A DNA stretch of 64,000 nucleotides from CAWIHS01 sp963836005 (GCA_963836005.1 CAWIHS010000006.1:310001-374000), one strand, 5' to 3'; positions 26,158 to 35,856 are shown, numbered from the stretch's first letter. Numbers and translations: made by a program. Notes: generated by a model not told the origin, from the sequence alone.

Positions 26158-29100
26158 ATGACATTACCAACTAAACTGTTAGTACCGCTTGAATTTCCCC
26201 TGCGGGGTGAAAAACTGATTGAAGCTTCGGCAGGTACAGGCAAAACTTATACTATCATGACCCTGTATCTGCGTCTGCTGCTGCATCATGGTTTACAACA
26301 GAAAACAAAAACTGACACTGATATTAAGACGCAGAACAGGCCGACTGCATTTCATTGCCCTTTAAGCGTGAAACAAATTCTGGTGGTTACCTTCACTGAG
26401 GCGGCTACGGCTGAATTAAGAGGGCGGATAAGAAACAGAATTGCCCAGGCAAAACAGGCTTTTATCAGCGGGAGTAGCGAAGATGCTGAAATATGCCAGC
26501 TTTTAGAGGATATCGATCCGGCACTATACCGTCAACATGCCGTTCAGCTGGAAGCCAATGAACATCTGCTGGACGAAGCCTCCATATTTACTATTCATGG
26601 CTTTTGTCAGCGCATGTTAAAACAGAATGCCTTTGAAAGCGGCGCCTATTTTAATATTGAACTGGTACAAAACAGGGAGGTTATTCAGCTACAGGCGGTA
26701 AAAGATTTCTGGCGCAAACAGATCAACTCGTTAGCCGGAGAATTATTTAGTCGAGTTGTGGAAATATGGAAGTCTCCGGAAAATTTACTCAAATCACTGC
26801 ATGTTTCTCTGGATAGAAAAGACATCGAGATCAGAGCCAATTATTCACCGCAGGGTCTTGAACAACTACATAGTGAATATATTTCCCTGCTGCAACAATT
26901 CAAGGCTGACTGGTTATCGGCCGTCAAAAGCAGTGATATGCTATTACTGCTGCAAAAAACACCGTTTAAAAAATCTTCAGTAGCTGGGAAACGAGGCATA
27001 CCGATTCTGTTTGCTGCAGTAAACCGTTGGGCGGAAAACGATGCTGATATCAAACCACCTGAAGAGCTGCAGTATTTTTCCCAAACTAAATTGCACAGCG
27101 CCAAACTGGCCAGTGCTGCAGAACCACAACATGTTCTGTTTATCCGTTGTGATGCCTTACTCAGCAATCCATTGATCAATGATTATGAAAAATTCATCAA
27201 AGACACAATCTATCTTGAGGCACTTGATTTTGTCAGGCAGTCAGTACAGAGCCATAAACTTAACCATCAGGAACTGTCATTTGATGACTTGCTTAATGAT
27301 CTCGATGATGCCCTGCAGGGAGAACGGGGTATGCTTTTTTCCCAGCGGATCAGAGAACAGTTTCCAGTAGCCATGATTGATGAATTCCAGGATACTGATG
27401 CGGTTCAATATCGAATATTCAGCCAGGTGTACAAAGATCAGCCTGGCACAGGCTGGTATCTGATTGGTGATCCCAAACAGGCCATCTATGGGTTTCGCGG
27501 CGCAGATATATTTACCTATATTCATGCAAAGCGGTCCATCAGCGAACACTATTCATTGACGACTAACTGGCGCTCATCCAGCAATATGATCAGCGCGGTT
27601 AATCAGATATTCAATTTTTCTCTCCACAATTCTTCTGCTAAAGATCTTACTGCCCGGCAAAGTGAATTTGAGCCGTTTATCTATGGGCAAGATATCCCCT
27701 TTTATGAAGTGACAGCGCCATCAGCAGAAAACGGGCAGATCTGTCGGGCTGATAACACACCGATGCTGATTGACGGAAACAGACCGGAGGCTCTGGCTCT
27801 ATTGTTAAATACCACCGCTCAGGGTTATATCAGCAAGGATGATTATGAAAAAAATATGGCGCTGATCACCGCCCAGAAGATTTGCAATCTGATTCAAAAA
27901 GGAGCACAGGGCACTGCCAGTATCGGTCAAAGAGCGGTAGTTTCGAGTGATATCGCTGTGCTGGTACGTGACGGTGAGCAGGCAAAACTGATTAAAAAGG
28001 AGCTGCTGCTTAAAGGAATTAACAGCGTTTATCTGAGTGAACGTTCCAATGTATTCAGCACTCAGGAGGCAATGAGCCTGACTTATTTGATGAAGGCATG
28101 TCTGGAACCGGAAAAAAAATCCCGCCTGAAAACCGCTATTGCAGTGCCATTTCTTGACTTAACTTTTGAGCAGCTTGATGCCTATGAAGAAGATGATAAT
28201 CTTCTGGATCAGCTTTCTGTTCAATTCAGGGCATACCAGAATCAATGGCAGGAACAGGGTATATTGGCCATGATCAGAAACCTGATTTTTGACTATGCAC
28301 TGACTGATAAATATCTTGCTGAACACTCGATCACAGGAGATGGAGAACGCTGTCTGACTGATCTTCTGCATTTGAGTGAGTTACTTCAGGAAGCCAGTAC
28401 CCGACTGGACAGTCAACCGGCTCTGCTGCAATGGCTGGAAGAGCAGATAAACAGCAATAGCTGCAATACTGAAGAACGGCAACTGCGTCTGGAAAATGAT
28501 CAAAAGCTGGTACAGATAGTGACCATACATAAAGCCAAGGGGCTTGAATATAATATTGTGTTTATGCCCTTTATCTGCAAATATCGTGACCATAATGATC
28601 CTGTTGCGCGTTATCATGAACAATATATTACGGATCAATGTCGCTCAAATGATCAGGAGCTTCGGCAAATTATTGACCTGACAGGTTCCAGTGAAAGCAG
28701 ACAGAATCATCAGAAAGAATCTCTGGCAGAAGAAATAAGACTGTTATATGTCGGACTTACCCGTTCGATATATCAATGCTATCTTGGTATAGCACCATTC
28801 AGGTCAGGCACTGCAAAAAAATGCATGCTGCATAAATCTGCGATTGGTTATCTGCTTAACTCTGCAAAACCCATGACTCAGGATGTCTTGATAGACAAAC
28901 TCGAGCGATTATCACAGCATCAGGCAATAGCGATCGATTGCTTTTCCCGGCAGAATGTATTTTCTACGCAACCGCTAAATGACTGTACCACTCAACAGCT
29001 CAAAGCACATAAAACTCTAAAGGCTCTGGTGTTTGATCAGCAGCTGGAAACCAACTGGTGGGTTTCCAGTTTTACCTCCCTGTCGCGATTTCATGAACAA

Positions 29101-29913
29101 CCGGATGCTTCTGAAGAACGAATTGATGACGCCATCGAACTGGAAATACCTGACAGTCTCCAGCTGGACTCAATTCATACATTCCCAAGAGGCGCACAAC
29201 ATGGAACATTTATGCATTTGTTATTCGAAGCACTGGATTTTACAGATAAATCCACGCTGGAGAGTCTGGTGATAAAGCTGGCGGAAAAATACGGCTATGA
29301 AGATAAATGGAATTCAATATTAACACAAATGGTCAGGGACTGTATTGACAGTCCTGTACAGCTGGATGATGAACCCGGCAGCACAAATACTTTGTATTTG
29401 CATGAAATCAGCAATCAGCAGAAGCTGGTTGAAATGGAATTTTATTTACCGATGAAAAAGATCAATGCTGAAAGTATTAATCGTATTATAAGTACTTATG
29501 ATGAGCTTTCCAGTCAAGCGGGAGAATTGAATTTCAATCTGGTGCAGGGCATGTTAAAAGGTTTTATTGATCTCTTTTTCGAATATTCCGGAAAATATTA
29601 TATTCTGGATTATAAATCCAATTATCTTGGCAGCTCTACAGAGCACTATAATAGAACCGCAATGCGCAAAGCGATGCTGGAACATCGTTATGATCTGCAA
29701 TATCAGTTTTATACTCTGGCAGTACATCGTTATCTAAAATCGAGGCTGAAAGATTATAATTATAAGCAGCATTTTGGCGGCGTTATTTATCTTTTTTTAC
29801 GCGGGGTGAATAATGACGATAGTAATAATAACCAGTACGGCGTGTATTTTACCCGTCCGGATCATGCATTGATCAACAAACTGGATCATTTATTTAAACA
29901 AGGCGCAGTATGA
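26158..29913 (+). CDS. recB: Exodeoxyribonuclease V beta subunit (helicase/nuclease)
   Basis: The 1251-residue protein is slightly longer than E. coli RecB (1180). It has an SF1A helicase core: Walker A EASAGTGKTYT (about 23-33), VVTFTEAATAELRGR, MIDEFQDTDAVQYRIF (Walker B), GDPKQAIYGFRGAD, IVTIHKAKGLEYNIVF and LLYVGLTRS. The C-terminal RecB nuclease domain carries LDYKSNYLG near residue 1150, with the catalytic Asp/Lys. It is the 3'-5' helicase and nuclease of RecBCD in double-strand break repair. recD follows, but element A2 is inserted 9 bp after the recB stop. Confidence 0.97.
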   Translation: MTLPTKLLVPLEFPLRGEKLIEASAGTGKTYTIMTLYLRLLLHHGLQQKTKTDTDIKTQNRPTAFHCPLSVKQILVVTFTEAATAELRGRIRNRIAQAKQAFISGSSEDAEICQLLEDIDPALYRQHAVQLEANEHLLDEASIFTIHGFCQRMLKQNAFESGAYFNIELVQNREVIQLQAVKDFWRKQINSLAGELFSRVVEIWKSPENLLKSLHVSLDRKDIEIRANYSPQGLEQLHSEYISLLQQFKADWLSAVKSSDMLLLLQKTPFKKSSVAGKRGIPILFAAVNRWAENDADIKPPEELQYFSQTKLHSAKLASAAEPQHVLFIRCDALLSNPLINDYEKFIKDTIYLEALDFVRQSVQSHKLNHQELSFDDLLNDLDDALQGERGMLFSQRIREQFPVAMIDEFQDTDAVQYRIFSQVYKDQPGTGWYLIGDPKQAIYGFRGADIFTYIHAKRSISEHYSLTTNWRSSSNMISAVNQIFNFSLHNSSAKDLTARQSEFEPFIYGQDIPFYEVTAPSAENGQICRADNTPMLIDGNRPEALALLLNTTAQGYISKDDYEKNMALITAQKICNLIQKGAQGTASIGQRAVVSSDIAVLVRDGEQAKLIKKELLLKGINSVYLSERSNVFSTQEAMSLTYLMKACLEPEKKSRLKTAIAVPFLDLTFEQLDAYEEDDNLLDQLSVQFRAYQNQWQEQGILAMIRNLIFDYALTDKYLAEHSITGDGERCLTDLLHLSELLQEASTRLDSQPALLQWLEEQINSNSCNTEERQLRLENDQKLVQIVTIHKAKGLEYNIVFMPFICKYRDHNDPVARYHEQYITDQCRSNDQELRQIIDLTGSSESRQNHQKESLAEEIRLLYVGLTRSIYQCYLGIAPFRSGTAKKCMLHKSAIGYLLNSAKPMTQDVLIDKLERLSQHQAIAIDCFSRQNVFSTQPLNDCTTQQLKAHKTLKALVFDQQLETNWWVSSFTSLSRFHEQPDASEERIDDAIELEIPDSLQLDSIHTFPRGAQHGTFMHLLFEALDFTDKSTLESLVIKLAEKYGYEDKWNSILTQMVRDCIDSPVQLDDEPGSTNTLYLHEISNQQKLVEMEFYLPMKKINAESINRIISTYDELSSQAGELNFNLVQGMLKGFIDLFFEYSGKYYILDYKSNYLGSSTEHYNRTAMRKAMLEHRYDLQYQFYTLAVHRYLKSRLKDYNYKQHFGGVIYLFLRGVNNDDSNNNQYGVYFTRPDHALINKLDHLFKQGAV

Positions 29914-29922
29914 AACGGTTCC

Positions 29923-30079
29923 GCAACTTCTCAATAAGTCCGTGCAAAATCCCCCTCCCTCTATCAGGGGGAGGGTTAGGGTGGGGGTTAAGTTCTTGAT
30001 TAAACACATTACCCCCATCCTGGCCTTCCCCCTTAAAAGGGGAAGGAACTTGAACTGCACGGACTTATTGAGAAGTTAC
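29923..30079 (-). mobile_element. Family A MITE-like element, copy A2, between recB and recD
   Basis: This 157-bp copy is in reverse orientation to A1. Its ends GCAACTTCTCAATAAGTCCG and GAAGTTAC are flanked by 8-bp near-duplications ACGGTTCC (29915-29922) and ATGGTTCC (30080-30087). It separates recB from recD, genes usually contiguous. Its hairpins could attenuate or its end could supply transcription. Confidence 0.85.
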
Positions 30080-30103
30080 ATGGTTCCTGCTTAAACTGAT
30101 GTA

Positions 30104-31969
30104 ATGATAAATATAATAAAATCTCTCGCATTGAATGGCTATATACGGCAGCTGGATTATCAGTTTGGGCGTTTTATGTCACAGCAAACATCCACTCAAC
30201 AGGAGCTGATTGCACTGATCAGTACGCTGTTGAGTTACGAACTGGGTAAAGGTAATGTCTGCATTAATTTACATACCCTGCCTGTACATGAGCTGCTTCA
30301 TCTCAATAAGGAACGTGAATCAAACTCGGCGCTTTCCTTTGAACTAACACAACTGGATGCTTTTCTTCAGGCTCATCCTGTATCGCAATGGCAAAATGTT
30401 CTACAACAGATACCATGCGTGGGTAGCAAGCAGCCGCTGATCATTAATAATAACTATCTGTATCTCAATCGTTATTGGCAATATGAAAATCAGCTGGCGG
30501 AAACGCTCAGGAAAAAATCTGCTGAACAACTTTTCTCAAATTTCAAACCTGAACTGGATCAGCTTTTCACCTCTGATAATGTTCCGGACTGGCAGAAAAT
30601 TGCTGCGGCCATTTCTGTGAGTAAAAAGTTTGCAGTGATCAGCGGAGGGCCCGGCACTGGAAAAACCACTACGGTCAGCCGAATTCTGGCGCTGTTGATT
30701 CAGCTATATGTAAAGCAGGGTATTGAACCTGTCATAAAGCTGGCCGCTCCAACCGGTAAGGCGGCTGCAAGACTGAACGAGTCTTTAGGTGAGGCAGTTA
30801 AAAAAATTAATCTGGCGCCGGAATATACAGCACAGCTCCCTGTGCAGGCCAGTACCATTCACCGATTAATGAGAACTCGCAGCGGCCAGAGCGGTTTTTT
30901 ACATACCGCGGATAATCCTCTGATCGTTGATGTATTGATTATCGACGAAGCTTCAATGGTTGACTTACCCCTGATGTCCAAACTGGTTATGGCCTTGCCG
31001 GAACATGCTCAATTGATCCTGCTTGGAGATAAGGATCAATTGTCTTCAGTCGAAGCGGGCAGTGTGCTTGGAGACATCTGCAGTTTTATGCAGCAGGGTT
31101 ATAGCAGCAAGCAGCTGGAATTCATAGCCGCAGAAACCGGTTGCCATCTGCCACAGAATGATCCACAGGTCAAATTCAATACCTTCTCAGACTGCCTGTG
31201 TCAGCTAAAAAAAAGTTATCGATTTGAGCAGCATTCCGGCATAGGACAGTTGGCGAAAGCGGTAAATGCTGGTGAAGTTAACACTGTTGAGTGTATCTTA
31301 AACGGCACGTTTATTGATATTGACTATTTTCCTCCGGCAGATTCAGCAGCCCAGATTGATACTGTCATTTCTCTGGCCATCCGGTCATATCGTGCGTATT
31401 TACAAAAAATCAAGGATAATGAAACACCTGCACTCGTGATACAGGCTTTCAATCAGTTCAGAGTACTTTGTGCTACTCGACATGGTCCATTTGGAGTGAG
31501 TGAAATCAATGAAAATATTCAGCAGCAAATGATCCGTGCCGGTCTGGTGGAAAAATCCGCTGATGAGAACTGGTATATTGGCCGCCCCGTAATAATGACC
31601 AGAAACAATTATGAGCTGGAGCTGTATAATGGTGATATAGGTATTACCATGAAAGATAAAGATGGGCACATAAAAGTATATTTTGATACAGCCGATAAAT
31701 CCATCAAGGCGGTCTCACCGGGCCGTTTGAGTGAATGTGAAACGGTTTATGCCATGACGGTGCATAAATCCCAGGGCTCGGAATTTAATCATGTGGCATT
31801 CTTATTTCCTGCTGCAGATAGTCCGCTGCTGGCAAGAGAGTTGCTGTACACGGGCATTACCCGGGCTAAAATAAACCTGTCACTGTTTTCCTCGATGGAG
31901 CTGATACGCCAGGCGACGGTCAGAAAAACCGCACGAGTCTCAGGTTTACAGCAACAATTGATGTCTTAA
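30104..31969 (+). CDS. recD: Exodeoxyribonuclease V alpha subunit (5'-3' helicase)
   Basis: The 621-residue SF1B helicase has the expected RecD size. The N-terminal domain contacts RecC, then Walker A ISGGPGTGKTTTVSR, APTGKAAARLNES, STIHRLM, VLIIDEASMVDLPLM (Walker B), LLGDKDQLSSVEAGSVLGDI and the C-terminal YAMTVHKSQGSEFNHV and LLYTGITRAK motifs. Start at ATG 30104 keeps the complete family N-terminus although it lies only 24 bp after element A2, and no clear RBS precedes it. It completes RecBCD. Confidence 0.96.
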   Translation: MINIIKSLALNGYIRQLDYQFGRFMSQQTSTQQELIALISTLLSYELGKGNVCINLHTLPVHELLHLNKERESNSALSFELTQLDAFLQAHPVSQWQNVLQQIPCVGSKQPLIINNNYLYLNRYWQYENQLAETLRKKSAEQLFSNFKPELDQLFTSDNVPDWQKIAAAISVSKKFAVISGGPGTGKTTTVSRILALLIQLYVKQGIEPVIKLAAPTGKAAARLNESLGEAVKKINLAPEYTAQLPVQASTIHRLMRTRSGQSGFLHTADNPLIVDVLIIDEASMVDLPLMSKLVMALPEHAQLILLGDKDQLSSVEAGSVLGDICSFMQQGYSSKQLEFIAAETGCHLPQNDPQVKFNTFSDCLCQLKKSYRFEQHSGIGQLAKAVNAGEVNTVECILNGTFIDIDYFPPADSAAQIDTVISLAIRSYRAYLQKIKDNETPALVIQAFNQFRVLCATRHGPFGVSEINENIQQQMIRAGLVEKSADENWYIGRPVIMTRNNYELELYNGDIGITMKDKDGHIKVYFDTADKSIKAVSPGRLSECETVYAMTVHKSQGSEFNHVAFLFPAADSPLLARELLYTGITRAKINLSLFSSMELIRQATVRKTARVSGLQQQLMS

Positions 31970-31981
31970 AAAAGGTCTCAC

Positions 31982-32272
31982 ATGTTTAAAAGTCAATCAA
32001 AATTCCCGCTAATACTAACCGCTAGCTATTTACTCCTTGCACTTGCCGCCTTTGGTATTTTATTTGCGGCAGGAGAAGATGAATCATTAGCTGGAGTCTA
32101 TGTGGTTCTTGTAGCAATGCCATGGACTCCGTTATTCACAGCGGTTATCGAGCTGACGGGGGTGAATCATTTCGGCTTAAATGTTTTCCTGATGTTGTTG
32201 GCCGTGGCTATTAATGCTTCACTGATTTACATGTTTTTCGCCTGGATCACCAGAAACAAGGAATCAAAATGA
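31982..32272 (+). CDS. Small membrane protein of unknown function
   Basis: The 96-residue protein has three predicted membrane segments (about 10-30, 38-58, 64-88), an acidic loop AAGEDESLAG and a basic tail ITRNKESK. AAGG lies upstream of the ATG. It starts 12 bp after recD and its stop overlaps the ATG of the fatty acid hydroxylase gene (ATGA), so it is translationally coupled to it. I do not recognise a family. Its role is probably linked to the downstream membrane enzyme rather than to recD. Confidence 0.7.
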   Translation: MFKSQSKFPLILTASYLLLALAAFGILFAAGEDESLAGVYVVLVAMPWTPLFTAVIELTGVNHFGLNVFLMLLAVAINASLIYMFFAWITRNKESK

Positions 32273-33138
32273 TTGTTAGTGAGTTTATAATAGACCACGA
32301 AGTTAGCATCCGCTTAAGTTTCTTTTTTGGTGTATTTGCTGTCATGGCTATCTGGGAAATGATGGCTCCCAGGCGGCCATTGACGGTTTCCAAATCAGTT
32401 AGATGGATTAATAATATGGGGCTGGTATTTTTCAACAGTTTGGTGCTGCGACTGCTGTTTCCTGCTGCTGCAACAGGGGTTGCCGTATTTGCCCAGATAC
32501 ACGGCTGGGGCTTATTAAATTATTATCAGCTTCCTTCGATTCTGGCGATTATAATGTCTGTGATTGCATTGGACTTCATTATCTATCTACAGCATGTAAT
32601 GGTGCATGCGGTACCCGCGTTATGGCGTCTGCACCGTGTTCATCATGCCGATCTTGATTATGACGTCACTACCGGCGCACGTTTTCATACACTGGAAATT
32701 ATTCTTTCCATGCTGATTAAGTTTGCCGTCATCCTGGTGTTGGGACCGCCGGTGCTGGCGGTGGTGCTGTTTGAAGTGATCCTCAATGCACTGGCGATGT
32801 TCAATCATGCGAATGTCGGCCTGCCTAAATCTCTGGATAACTGGCTGCGCTGGCTGATTGTCACTCCGGATATGCACCGTGTTCATCATTCTGTTGAAGA
32901 CGATGAAACCAATAGTAATTTTGGTTTCAATCTGACCTGGTGGGATCGTCTGTTTGGCACCTATCGCAGTCAGCCTCGCAAAGGTCAGCTGGGTATGACC
33001 ATTGGCATTCATACCTTCAGGGATATCAAACAGACCAACTGGATCAGCGGTATGCTGACACTGCCCTTTAAAGGTAAAGTAAGTGAGTATGCCATAAATA
33101 CGCGGCATTGGAAAAGTCAGGAGAATGCTGACAAATAG
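32269..33138 (+). CDS. Sterol desaturase / fatty acid hydroxylase superfamily membrane enzyme
   Basis: The 289-residue integral membrane protein carries the di-iron histidine clusters of the FA hydroxylase superfamily: HVMVH, WRLHRVHHAD, the single FNHANVG and MHRVHHSVEDDET. Several hydrophobic helices precede and separate them. Members hydroxylate or desaturate lipids or cleave alkyl ethers using O2 and a di-iron centre. The substrate is unknown. Its start overlaps the stop of the preceding small membrane protein gene. Confidence 0.9.
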   Translation: MIVSEFIIDHEVSIRLSFFFGVFAVMAIWEMMAPRRPLTVSKSVRWINNMGLVFFNSLVLRLLFPAAATGVAVFAQIHGWGLLNYYQLPSILAIIMSVIALDFIIYLQHVMVHAVPALWRLHRVHHADLDYDVTTGARFHTLEIILSMLIKFAVILVLGPPVLAVVLFEVILNALAMFNHANVGLPKSLDNWLRWLIVTPDMHRVHHSVEDDETNSNFGFNLTWWDRLFGTYRSQPRKGQLGMTIGIHTFRDIKQTNWISGMLTLPFKGKVSEYAINTRHWKSQENADK

Positions 33139-33281
33139 AGTAGCAAACTTATTCCTCTTTTTTGATCCTTTACCTTATTGCGCACTTGATTTGTTTATAG
33201 CGCTGCTCCTCCCCCGTCCGCGACGACCCGCTTAAAGAGGGAAGGAATATACTGCACCAACAGTATATGTAATTCGGCTAT

Positions 33282-33304
33282 ATTTGAGTGGCTGGAGTAT
33301 TTTT
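33282..33304 (-). repeat. 23-bp repeat shared with 489-511
   Basis: This is the exact reverse complement of the 23 bp at 489-511. It lies in the 200-bp gap between the hydroxylase and DUF805-like genes, where no gene is seen. Confidence 0.6.
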
Positions 33305-33340
33305 TACCTGGAAATTACGCATAGTTGTGAGCCTCCTTTT

Positions 33341-33781
33341 TTATTCAATAGTCCTGGATTTTTTAAACAGGCCGCCAGGTATCAACACCAGGGCAAGAAA
33401 TACAGCGGCCTGAAATATCTGTATTGCTTTCGGCTGAAGAATAAATCCCAGCAGCGAGGCTAATATAAAAAGCACCAGGATGGATATCCAGCCTGGCAGG
33501 CCCATATCCCTCAATCTTTTTGCCATGATGTTAAGACTGCCAAATACAAACAGAGACATGATAATCATCACTCCCAGGATAGTTACAGTCCCAAACTTAT
33601 CTGCGAGTATCTGCTGAGTCTGTTGAATATCAGCGTGCAGCATATTCTCGGTAATGCCCAGCGAAGCAGCAATACCCATCAATATAAGGATCAGCAAAAC
33701 GTTTAACAGTAGTGTATAGCCGAGAAAGGGTAGCCTGGCCAGGGTGCCGGTTTTAATAGCTGCAAAAATTTTTTTGAACAT
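33341..33781 (-). CDS. DUF805-like inner-membrane protein
   Basis: The 146-residue protein has four predicted membrane helices. The segment NIMAKRLRDMGLPGWISIL matches the RLRDxGxxGW signature of DUF805 (YhaH/YhaI type) proteins. The N-terminus (TLARLPFLGYTLLLN) also fits the family's R..RxxFW/G start. The function of the family is unknown. It lies downstream of, and in the same direction as, the sulfur-globule-like gene, but a strong terminator separates them. Confidence 0.75.
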   Translation of the reverse strand: MFKKIFAAIKTGTLARLPFLGYTLLLNVLLILILMGIAASLGITENMLHADIQQTQQILADKFGTVTILGVMIIMSLFVFGSLNIMAKRLRDMGLPGWISILVLFILASLLGFILQPKAIQIFQAAVFLALVLIPGGLFKKSRTIE

Positions 33782-33852
33782 ATTGAATTATCCTGATTCA
33801 TAGGCAAGAAATGTTATCTTTATACTCTAACAGCTGTTTATGGTTTTGCAAA

Positions 33853-33888
33853 AAAAAGCCCGTAAAATTTTATTTTTACGGGCTTTTT
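33853..33888 (-). terminator. Rho-independent terminator of the sulfur-globule-like gene
   Basis: A 15-bp stem AAAAAGCCCGTAAAA / TTTTACGGGCTTTTT with a short loop gives T runs on both strands. It lies 80 bp downstream of the minus-strand gene at 33970-34701 and could work in both directions. Confidence 0.9.
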
Positions 33889-33969
33889 ACACTCCAGTAT
33901 CAATGGGTATCCGATTCTAAAGGGAGTAAAGAAATCAGATACCAGATATACTGTGCTGGCTAAATTAAA

Positions 33970-34701
33970 TTATTTGGCAGCAGGAGCCGGTGCTTGAATA
34001 GTTGCTTGTGCTGCAGGAGCAGGAGCCTGGGCAGGAGCCTGTGCAGGAGCCTGTGCAGCCCATTGCTTCATTCTTTCTTCATAAGCTTTGCGCGCTGCGT
34101 CCATTTGAGCTCTTTGCTTGGCTTGCATGTCCTGCATCGCTTTTTGTTGTGCTTCATACTGAGGACCTTTTCCCTGAACCTGGCCTTGAGGAGCTCTTAC
34201 CTGACCTTGAGGGGCTTGCATCTGGGCCTGAGGAGCACGCATCTGACCTTGAGGAGCTTGCATCTGGCCAGCAGGAGCCTGGAAACGTGGAGCAGGAGCA
34301 CCATAACCATAACCTGGAGCACCACCGTAAGGACGTCCATAACCACCGCCATCATAGCTGTTATAACGGTTGTCCCAACGGTTGTCCCAACGGTTATCCC
34401 AGTTGTTGTAACCATTGCCGTAACCGCTACCGTAACCAGAAGCACGAGTATTACCGCGACCGCGACCGCGACCATGACCTTTGAAGTTGAATTCTACATC
34501 ACCGTCCATGTCAGCATCACCGGAACCGTCACCCCAGCCACTACCGTAACCACCGCCAGAAGCGTCATTACCCCAGTTGTTGTTCCAGTTGTTGTTCCAG
34601 TCGTTGTTAAAGTCGCTGTTGTCACTATCACCCCACCAGGCATTAGCAGACATAGAAGCAGCAGAAGCAGCAATAGCGACAGCAATTAATAATTTTTTCA
34701 T
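33970..34701 (-). CDS. Sulfur globule-like secreted Gly/Asn/Trp-rich protein
   Basis: The 243-residue protein has a signal peptide (MKKLLIAVAIAASAASMSANA) followed by WWGDSDNSDFNNDWNNN, then DGDVEFNFKGHGRGRGRG, a Gly/Tyr-rich GYGSGYGNGY zone, WDNRWDNRWDNRY repeats and a proline/glutamine zone with QMQAPQGQMRAPQ hexa/heptapeptide repeats. The tail alternates Ala-Pro. This composition resembles structural proteins that coat periplasmic sulfur globules in gammaproteobacterial sulfur oxidisers, though longer than the classical Sgp proteins. It has GGAG upstream of the ATG, a strong terminator and palindromic sites upstream (34905-34947). Low complexity makes the family call tentative. Confidence 0.6.
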   Translation of the reverse strand: MKKLLIAVAIAASAASMSANAWWGDSDNSDFNNDWNNNWNNNWGNDASGGGYGSGWGDGSGDADMDGDVEFNFKGHGRGRGRGNTRASGYGSGYGNGYNNWDNRWDNRWDNRYNSYDGGGYGRPYGGAPGYGYGAPAPRFQAPAGQMQAPQGQMRAPQAQMQAPQGQVRAPQGQVQGKGPQYEAQQKAMQDMQAKQRAQMDAARKAYEERMKQWAAQAPAQAPAQAPAPAAQATIQAPAPAAK

Positions 34702-34904
34702 TGGTATACTCTCCAGTATGTTTGATAGATTTGAAACTTAAATGTTATATTCAAAACCTGACTTACAGATTTTGTTAATCGTTGATTATGTTGTTGTCTC
34801 TCCCAACGTGGAAATAGTATATTAAAGAATATTAATATAAGCAAGCAATAATGTAACTAAATTAACAGTTTTTTGCAGATTTATCATTCGATATAAAATA
34901 TTTG

Positions 34905-34947
34905 CAGGTATACCCTAAAAATAACTAAAAAAATAAGGGTATACCCT
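34905..34947. promoter_or_regulatory. Paired GGGTATACCC-type palindromes upstream of the sulfur-globule-like gene
   Basis: AGGTATACCCT (34906-34916) and the perfect palindrome AGGGTATACCCT (34936-34947) lie about 31 bp apart, 200-245 bp upstream of the minus-strand start. A related TTGGTATACTCT overlaps the start codon and RBS (34701-34712). They look like operators for one dimeric regulator. Confidence 0.5.
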
Positions 34948-35128
34948 CGTATTAGCCAAGCGGCAGGAGATTGATCCGGAAAAATGTCATTAACGGGTAG
35001 AAAAACTTTGAATATTTGTGGTCTGCGAAAAAACTATAAAACACTTAAAGAATTGCCAAAGCTATCGTGAACAACTATTCTCATATTCCAAAATTATTTG
35101 AAATAGTGTATAGTTTCGCTCTTATTGC

Positions 35129-35205
<77 letters not shown>

Positions 35206-35231
35206 TTTCTCTGTTTTAAGCAACATTTCTT

Positions 35232-35404
35232 GTAGCTACTCAGCGTATTTTGGTTTAATTTGTCAGTCAATAATGTCAGGTGTTTGTGAAAGACAGATAA
35301 TTGCTCCTGCGTGATCTGCATTCCCTACAGGGACGTATTTACGGCGTCTTCTTGAGCAAGTTCCTGATATTAAGGATATTTTTGAAATTACGCTGAGTAG
35401 TTAC
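35232..35404 (+). mobile_element. Family B MITE-like element, copy B2
   Basis: Ends GTAGCTACTCAGCGTATTT and ACGCTGAGTAGTTAC are inverted repeats, flanked by perfect 8-bp duplications CATTTCTT (35224-35231, 35405-35412). This 173-bp copy lies 27 bp after tRNA-Arg. The interior has the B motif GACAGATAATTGCTCCTG. No coding content is seen. Confidence 0.9.
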
Positions 35405-35412
35405 CATTTCTT

Positions 35413-35820
35413 TTCTTAAATCCAACTGAATCTATTAATGAATGCGCCCCCTAAGAGGGCGAGTCCATTCAACACGATAACTACTGGCAAAGACCATAGC
35501 TTCTGACCTGTGAGTCGAAAATCATCTGATTAATTCATTGTGCCCAGACTGTGCCTGGTACGTGCCAGCAGGTATTAAGAAGTCTGAAGGTCATATAATC
35601 TGCAATTTTGTAAGCAGACAGATGGCCAAATACGGGTGAAAAAAGCACAAGTGCCAGAATATCCGGTTTTGAAGACAGTAAAGGAAAGCGTTGAAGCGAC
35701 CCATGAAGAACCAGTCACATTATTCTCTACCAAAAGACATTCTTATGCGGATTGAAAAGTATATAACAGCGTGTAAACTTGTTGCTTGATATTCAGGTGT
35801 GTCAATAAAGCATGAATCAC
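35413..35820. other. Gene-free stretch after tRNA-Arg
   Basis: No frame with an RBS or recognisable family is seen here. The position directly after a tRNA 3' end, near a possible att site, is where an integrase would be expected, but none is recognisable. Confidence 0.4.
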
Positions 35821-35828
35821 AATTTTGC

Positions 35829-35856
35829 TTGACATCCGGAATAAACTCTATACACT
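35829..35856 (+). promoter_or_regulatory. Candidate promoter of the cold-shock gene
   Basis: TTGACA (35829-35834) and TACACT (35851-35856) are spaced by 16 bp. The start codon lies 155 bp further on, giving the long 5' untranslated leader typical of cspA-type genes. Confidence 0.5.

Noticed and set aside
33994..34689. Long frames antisense to the sulfur-globule-like gene
   Set aside because: Low-complexity Gly/Asn/Gln codons leave other frames open; no signal or RBS on that strand.
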